A stretch of DNA of 64,000 nt, taken from positions 6,916,501 through 6,980,500 of the forward strand of contig NZ_CP108494.1 in NCBI RefSeq assembly GCF_041435435.1, written 5' to 3'. The stretch's first letter is position 1; each line of letters opens with the position of its first letter. The notes beneath the pieces were generated by a model. It searched no databases and was not told the DNA's origin. It saw only the letters and a program-made list of their open reading frames with translations. The DNA comes from Streptomyces sp. NBC_01241. GTDB lineage: Bacteria > Actinomycetota > Actinomycetes > Streptomycetales > Streptomycetaceae. This document shows positions 62,185 to 64,000 of the stretch, piece after piece. A program made the position numbers and the translations under genes.

Positions 62185-63135
62185 ATGGTTGCTTTTCTCC
62201 GGCTCGCGCTGCGCCGCGTCGCGATGATGCCGGTGATGATCCTCGGTATCGCGCTGCTCGTCTTCGTGGTGCTGCAGTTCTCGCCGGTCGACCCGGCCTT
62301 CAACGCGCTCGGGGAGAGCGCCACACCCGAGGCCCGTGCGGCCTTCGCCGAGGCCAACGGCCTCAACGACCCGCTCCCGGTCCGGTACTTCCACTTCCTG
62401 GGCCAGCTGCTCCACTTCGACCTCGGGATGACCGTCCCGCCGAGCCAGCCCGTACTGGACCGGATCACGGCGGCCTTTCCGCTCACCCTTCAGCTGACCC
62501 TCCTCGGGCTGATCCTCGCGGTGATCCTGGCCGTCCTGTTCGGTGTGGTCGGCGCGATGTACCGGGACCGCTGGCCCGACCAGCTGTTCCGGGTCCTGTC
62601 CATGGCCGGGGTCGCCATCCCGTCCTTCTGGCTCGGCGTGCTGCTCATCCAGCAGTTCGCGCTGAACACCCGGATCTTCCCGACCGGGGGCTACACCAAC
62701 CCGGCCGACTCCTTCAGCGGCTGGCTCACCACCATGGCACTGCCCGCCATCTCGCTGGCGCTCCCGGTCTCGGCCTCCCTCGCCCGTCTCGTACGGACCT
62801 CGATGGTCGCCGAACTCGACCGCGACTACGTCCGCACCGCCCGCGGCAACGGCCTCCCGCCGCTGCTGGTGATCCGCTCGGTGCTGCGCAACGCGCTCGT
62901 CACCCCGCTGACCGTGCTCGGCATCAAGGTCGGGTACATGCTCAGCGGCGCCGTCGTCATCGAAGCGATCTTCGACCTGCCCGGCATGGGCAAGCTCATC
63001 CTCGAAGGTGTCACCGGCGGCGATGTCGCCCTGGTCCAGGGCACCGTACTGACCATCGCCATCGCGTTCCTGGTGGTCAACGTCATCGTCGACCTGCTCT
63101 ACCTGCTGGTCAACCCGCGCATCAGGACGGTGTGA
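62185..63135 (+). CDS. ABC transporter permease, DppB/SatB type
   Basis: A 316-residue permease of the oligopeptide-class importer. N-terminal helix (VAMMPVMILGIALLVFVVLQ), further helices (LQLTLLGLILAVILAVLFGV and others) and EAA-like loop DRDYVRTARGNGLPPLLVIR with SVLRNALVTPLTVLGIKVGY. Pairs with the next permease, 1-bp gap. Located in the membrane; substrate as for the binding protein. Confidence 0.94.
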   Translation: MVAFLRLALRRVAMMPVMILGIALLVFVVLQFSPVDPAFNALGESATPEARAAFAEANGLNDPLPVRYFHFLGQLLHFDLGMTVPPSQPVLDRITAAFPLTLQLTLLGLILAVILAVLFGVVGAMYRDRWPDQLFRVLSMAGVAIPSFWLGVLLIQQFALNTRIFPTGGYTNPADSFSGWLTTMALPAISLALPVSASLARLVRTSMVAELDRDYVRTARGNGLPPLLVIRSVLRNALVTPLTVLGIKVGYMLSGAVVIEAIFDLPGMGKLILEGVTGGDVALVQGTVLTIAIAFLVVNVIVDLLYLLVNPRIRTV

Positions 63136-63136
63136 C

Positions 63137-64000
63137 ATGTTCGCCACCGGCCGTCTGGCCAACAAGCTGTCCCGACCCGGCATCGCGTTCCGCGCCCTCC
63201 CGGTCACCTCCCGCATCGCCCTCGGCGTGCTCGTCGTCGTCATCCTCGGCGCCGTGCTCGCCCCGCTGTTCACCCAGAACCCGCTGACCACCGGCACCCC
63301 GGTCCAGGCCCCCAGCGGCGCCCACTGGTTCGGCACCGACCGGGCCGGCCGCGACGTCTTCGCCCGGGTCGTGCACGGCTCGCGCTACTCGCTGGTCATC
63401 GGCCTCGGCGCGACCGCCCTGGCACTGGTCGCCGGCGCACTGCTCGGCTCCCTCGCCGCCACCTCGCGCAAGCTCGGCGACGAGTCCGTGATGCGCACCC
63501 TGGACGTCGTGATGTCGTTCCCGCCGATCGCACTGGCCGCCGTCCTCGTCGCGGTCTTCGGCACCAGCATCCCGGTGATCATCTTCACCATCGCCTTCGT
63601 CTACACCCCGTCGCTGGCCCGCGTGGTCCGCGCCAATGTGCTGTCCCAGTACGGCGAGGACTACGTCGCCGCCGAGAAGGTCATCGGCGCCCGCCGCGGC
63701 TACATCGTGCTCCGCCACGTCGCCGTCAACTGCATGGCGCCGGTCATGGTGTTCGCCACCGTCATGGTCGCCGAGGCGATCATCTTCGAGGCCAGCCTCT
63801 CGTTCATCGGCGCCGGAGTGCAGGACCCCGACCCCAGCTGGGGCAGCGTCCTCGCCTACGGCCGGCAGATCCTCCTCGCCGGCGGCTGGTGGGCCACCTT
63901 CTTCCCCGGCCTCGCGCTGTTGATCACCGTCCTCGCGCTCAACATCCTCTCCGAGGGCCTCACCGACGCCTCCGCAGCCCCGAAGGGCGCCCGCCCCGCC
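63137..64000 (+). CDS. ABC transporter permease, DppC/SatC type (3' end beyond window)
   Basis: Open from ATG 63137 to the last base (288 codons, no stop), so partial or cut just before its end. Features: N-terminal helix (ALGVLVVVILGAVLAPLFTQ), GTDRAGRDVFARVVHGSRYS (DppC signature), EAA-like loop YGEDYVAAEKVIGARRGYIV, and ASLSFIGAGVQDPDPSWGSV. The rest of the importer, ATPases, would follow downstream. Confidence 0.93.
   Translation, partial: MFATGRLANKLSRPGIAFRALPVTSRIALGVLVVVILGAVLAPLFTQNPLTTGTPVQAPSGAHWFGTDRAGRDVFARVVHGSRYSLVIGLGATALALVAGALLGSLAATSRKLGDESVMRTLDVVMSFPPIALAAVLVAVFGTSIPVIIFTIAFVYTPSLARVVRANVLSQYGEDYVAAEKVIGARRGYIVLRHVAVNCMAPVMVFATVMVAEAIIFEASLSFIGAGVQDPDPSWGSVLAYGRQILLAGGWWATFFPGLALLITVLALNILSEGLTDASAAPKGARPA

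Overview
The window is high-GC actinobacterial DNA with strong third-position G/C bias, frequent GTG starts, and overlapping ATGA or GTGA stop-start junctions. Its families (DUF1707-FHA, a SAV2148-type HEPN protein, the MSGTGIALV-type cysteine leader, TreX/TreY, mycothiol-type enzymes) point to a Streptomyces chromosome. I see no rRNA, tRNA, CRISPR array or prophage. Gene functions below are read from motifs and family resemblance; no database search was run.

Layout. (1) 1-4975: urease operon ureAB (gamma-beta fusion, cut by the window start), ureC, ureF, ureG, ureD, with a divergent but catalytically complete UreC. (2) 5052-6717: a methyltransferase gene destroyed by an internal deletion and by a TnpB-only IS200/IS605-type element; both gene ends can still be read around the insertion. 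(3) 6855-11208: alpha/beta hydrolase, GNAT remnant, DUF1707-FHA protein, dihydrolipoyl-dehydrogenase-like flavoprotein divergent from a LysR regulator. (4) 11349-16009: treY and treX/glgX. (5) 16367-22650: HEPN-type protein, DEDDh exonuclease, phosphotransferase and a sugar ABC importer. (6) 23020-29064: subtilisin, small housekeeping or redox enzymes, and an ABC ATPase reduced by an in-frame deletion.

(7) 29092-38549: a complete sulfur-assimilation block. It holds sirohydrochlorin chelatase, an SsuABC-type importer, cysN, cysD, cysC, cysH, a small zinc-ribbon protein and sulfite reductase, preceded by a 27-residue leader peptide. cysN carries an in-frame insertion that contains a palindrome. 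(8) 38728-46321: GNAT, AidB-like acyl-CoA dehydrogenase, YihY/BrkB membrane protein, a Trypco1-type protein, AraC regulator, VOC protein, 3-hydroxyacyl-CoA dehydrogenase, and two truncated gene tails including a thiolase C-terminus.

(9) 46442-51450 and 55449-64000: two sialic-acid-type clusters. The first has an MFS sialate transporter, nanE, nanK, nanA and a divergent FadR-type GntR regulator. The second has a secreted sialidase, a lectin-SGNH hydrolase, a CE7 esterase, a second GntR regulator and an oligopeptide-type ABC importer. Three near-identical 15-bp sites (AGACGTCAGATGTCC-like) lie at 50656, 59398 and 60336, upstream of nanA/gntR1, the esterase genes, and gntR2/importer. They suggest one regulon spanning both clusters. 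The sialidase has an in-frame TGA in place of the conserved Asp-box Trp. Between the clusters sit a TetR regulator with two palindromic operators, the MacB-like ABC exporter it probably controls, and an FAD monooxygenase.
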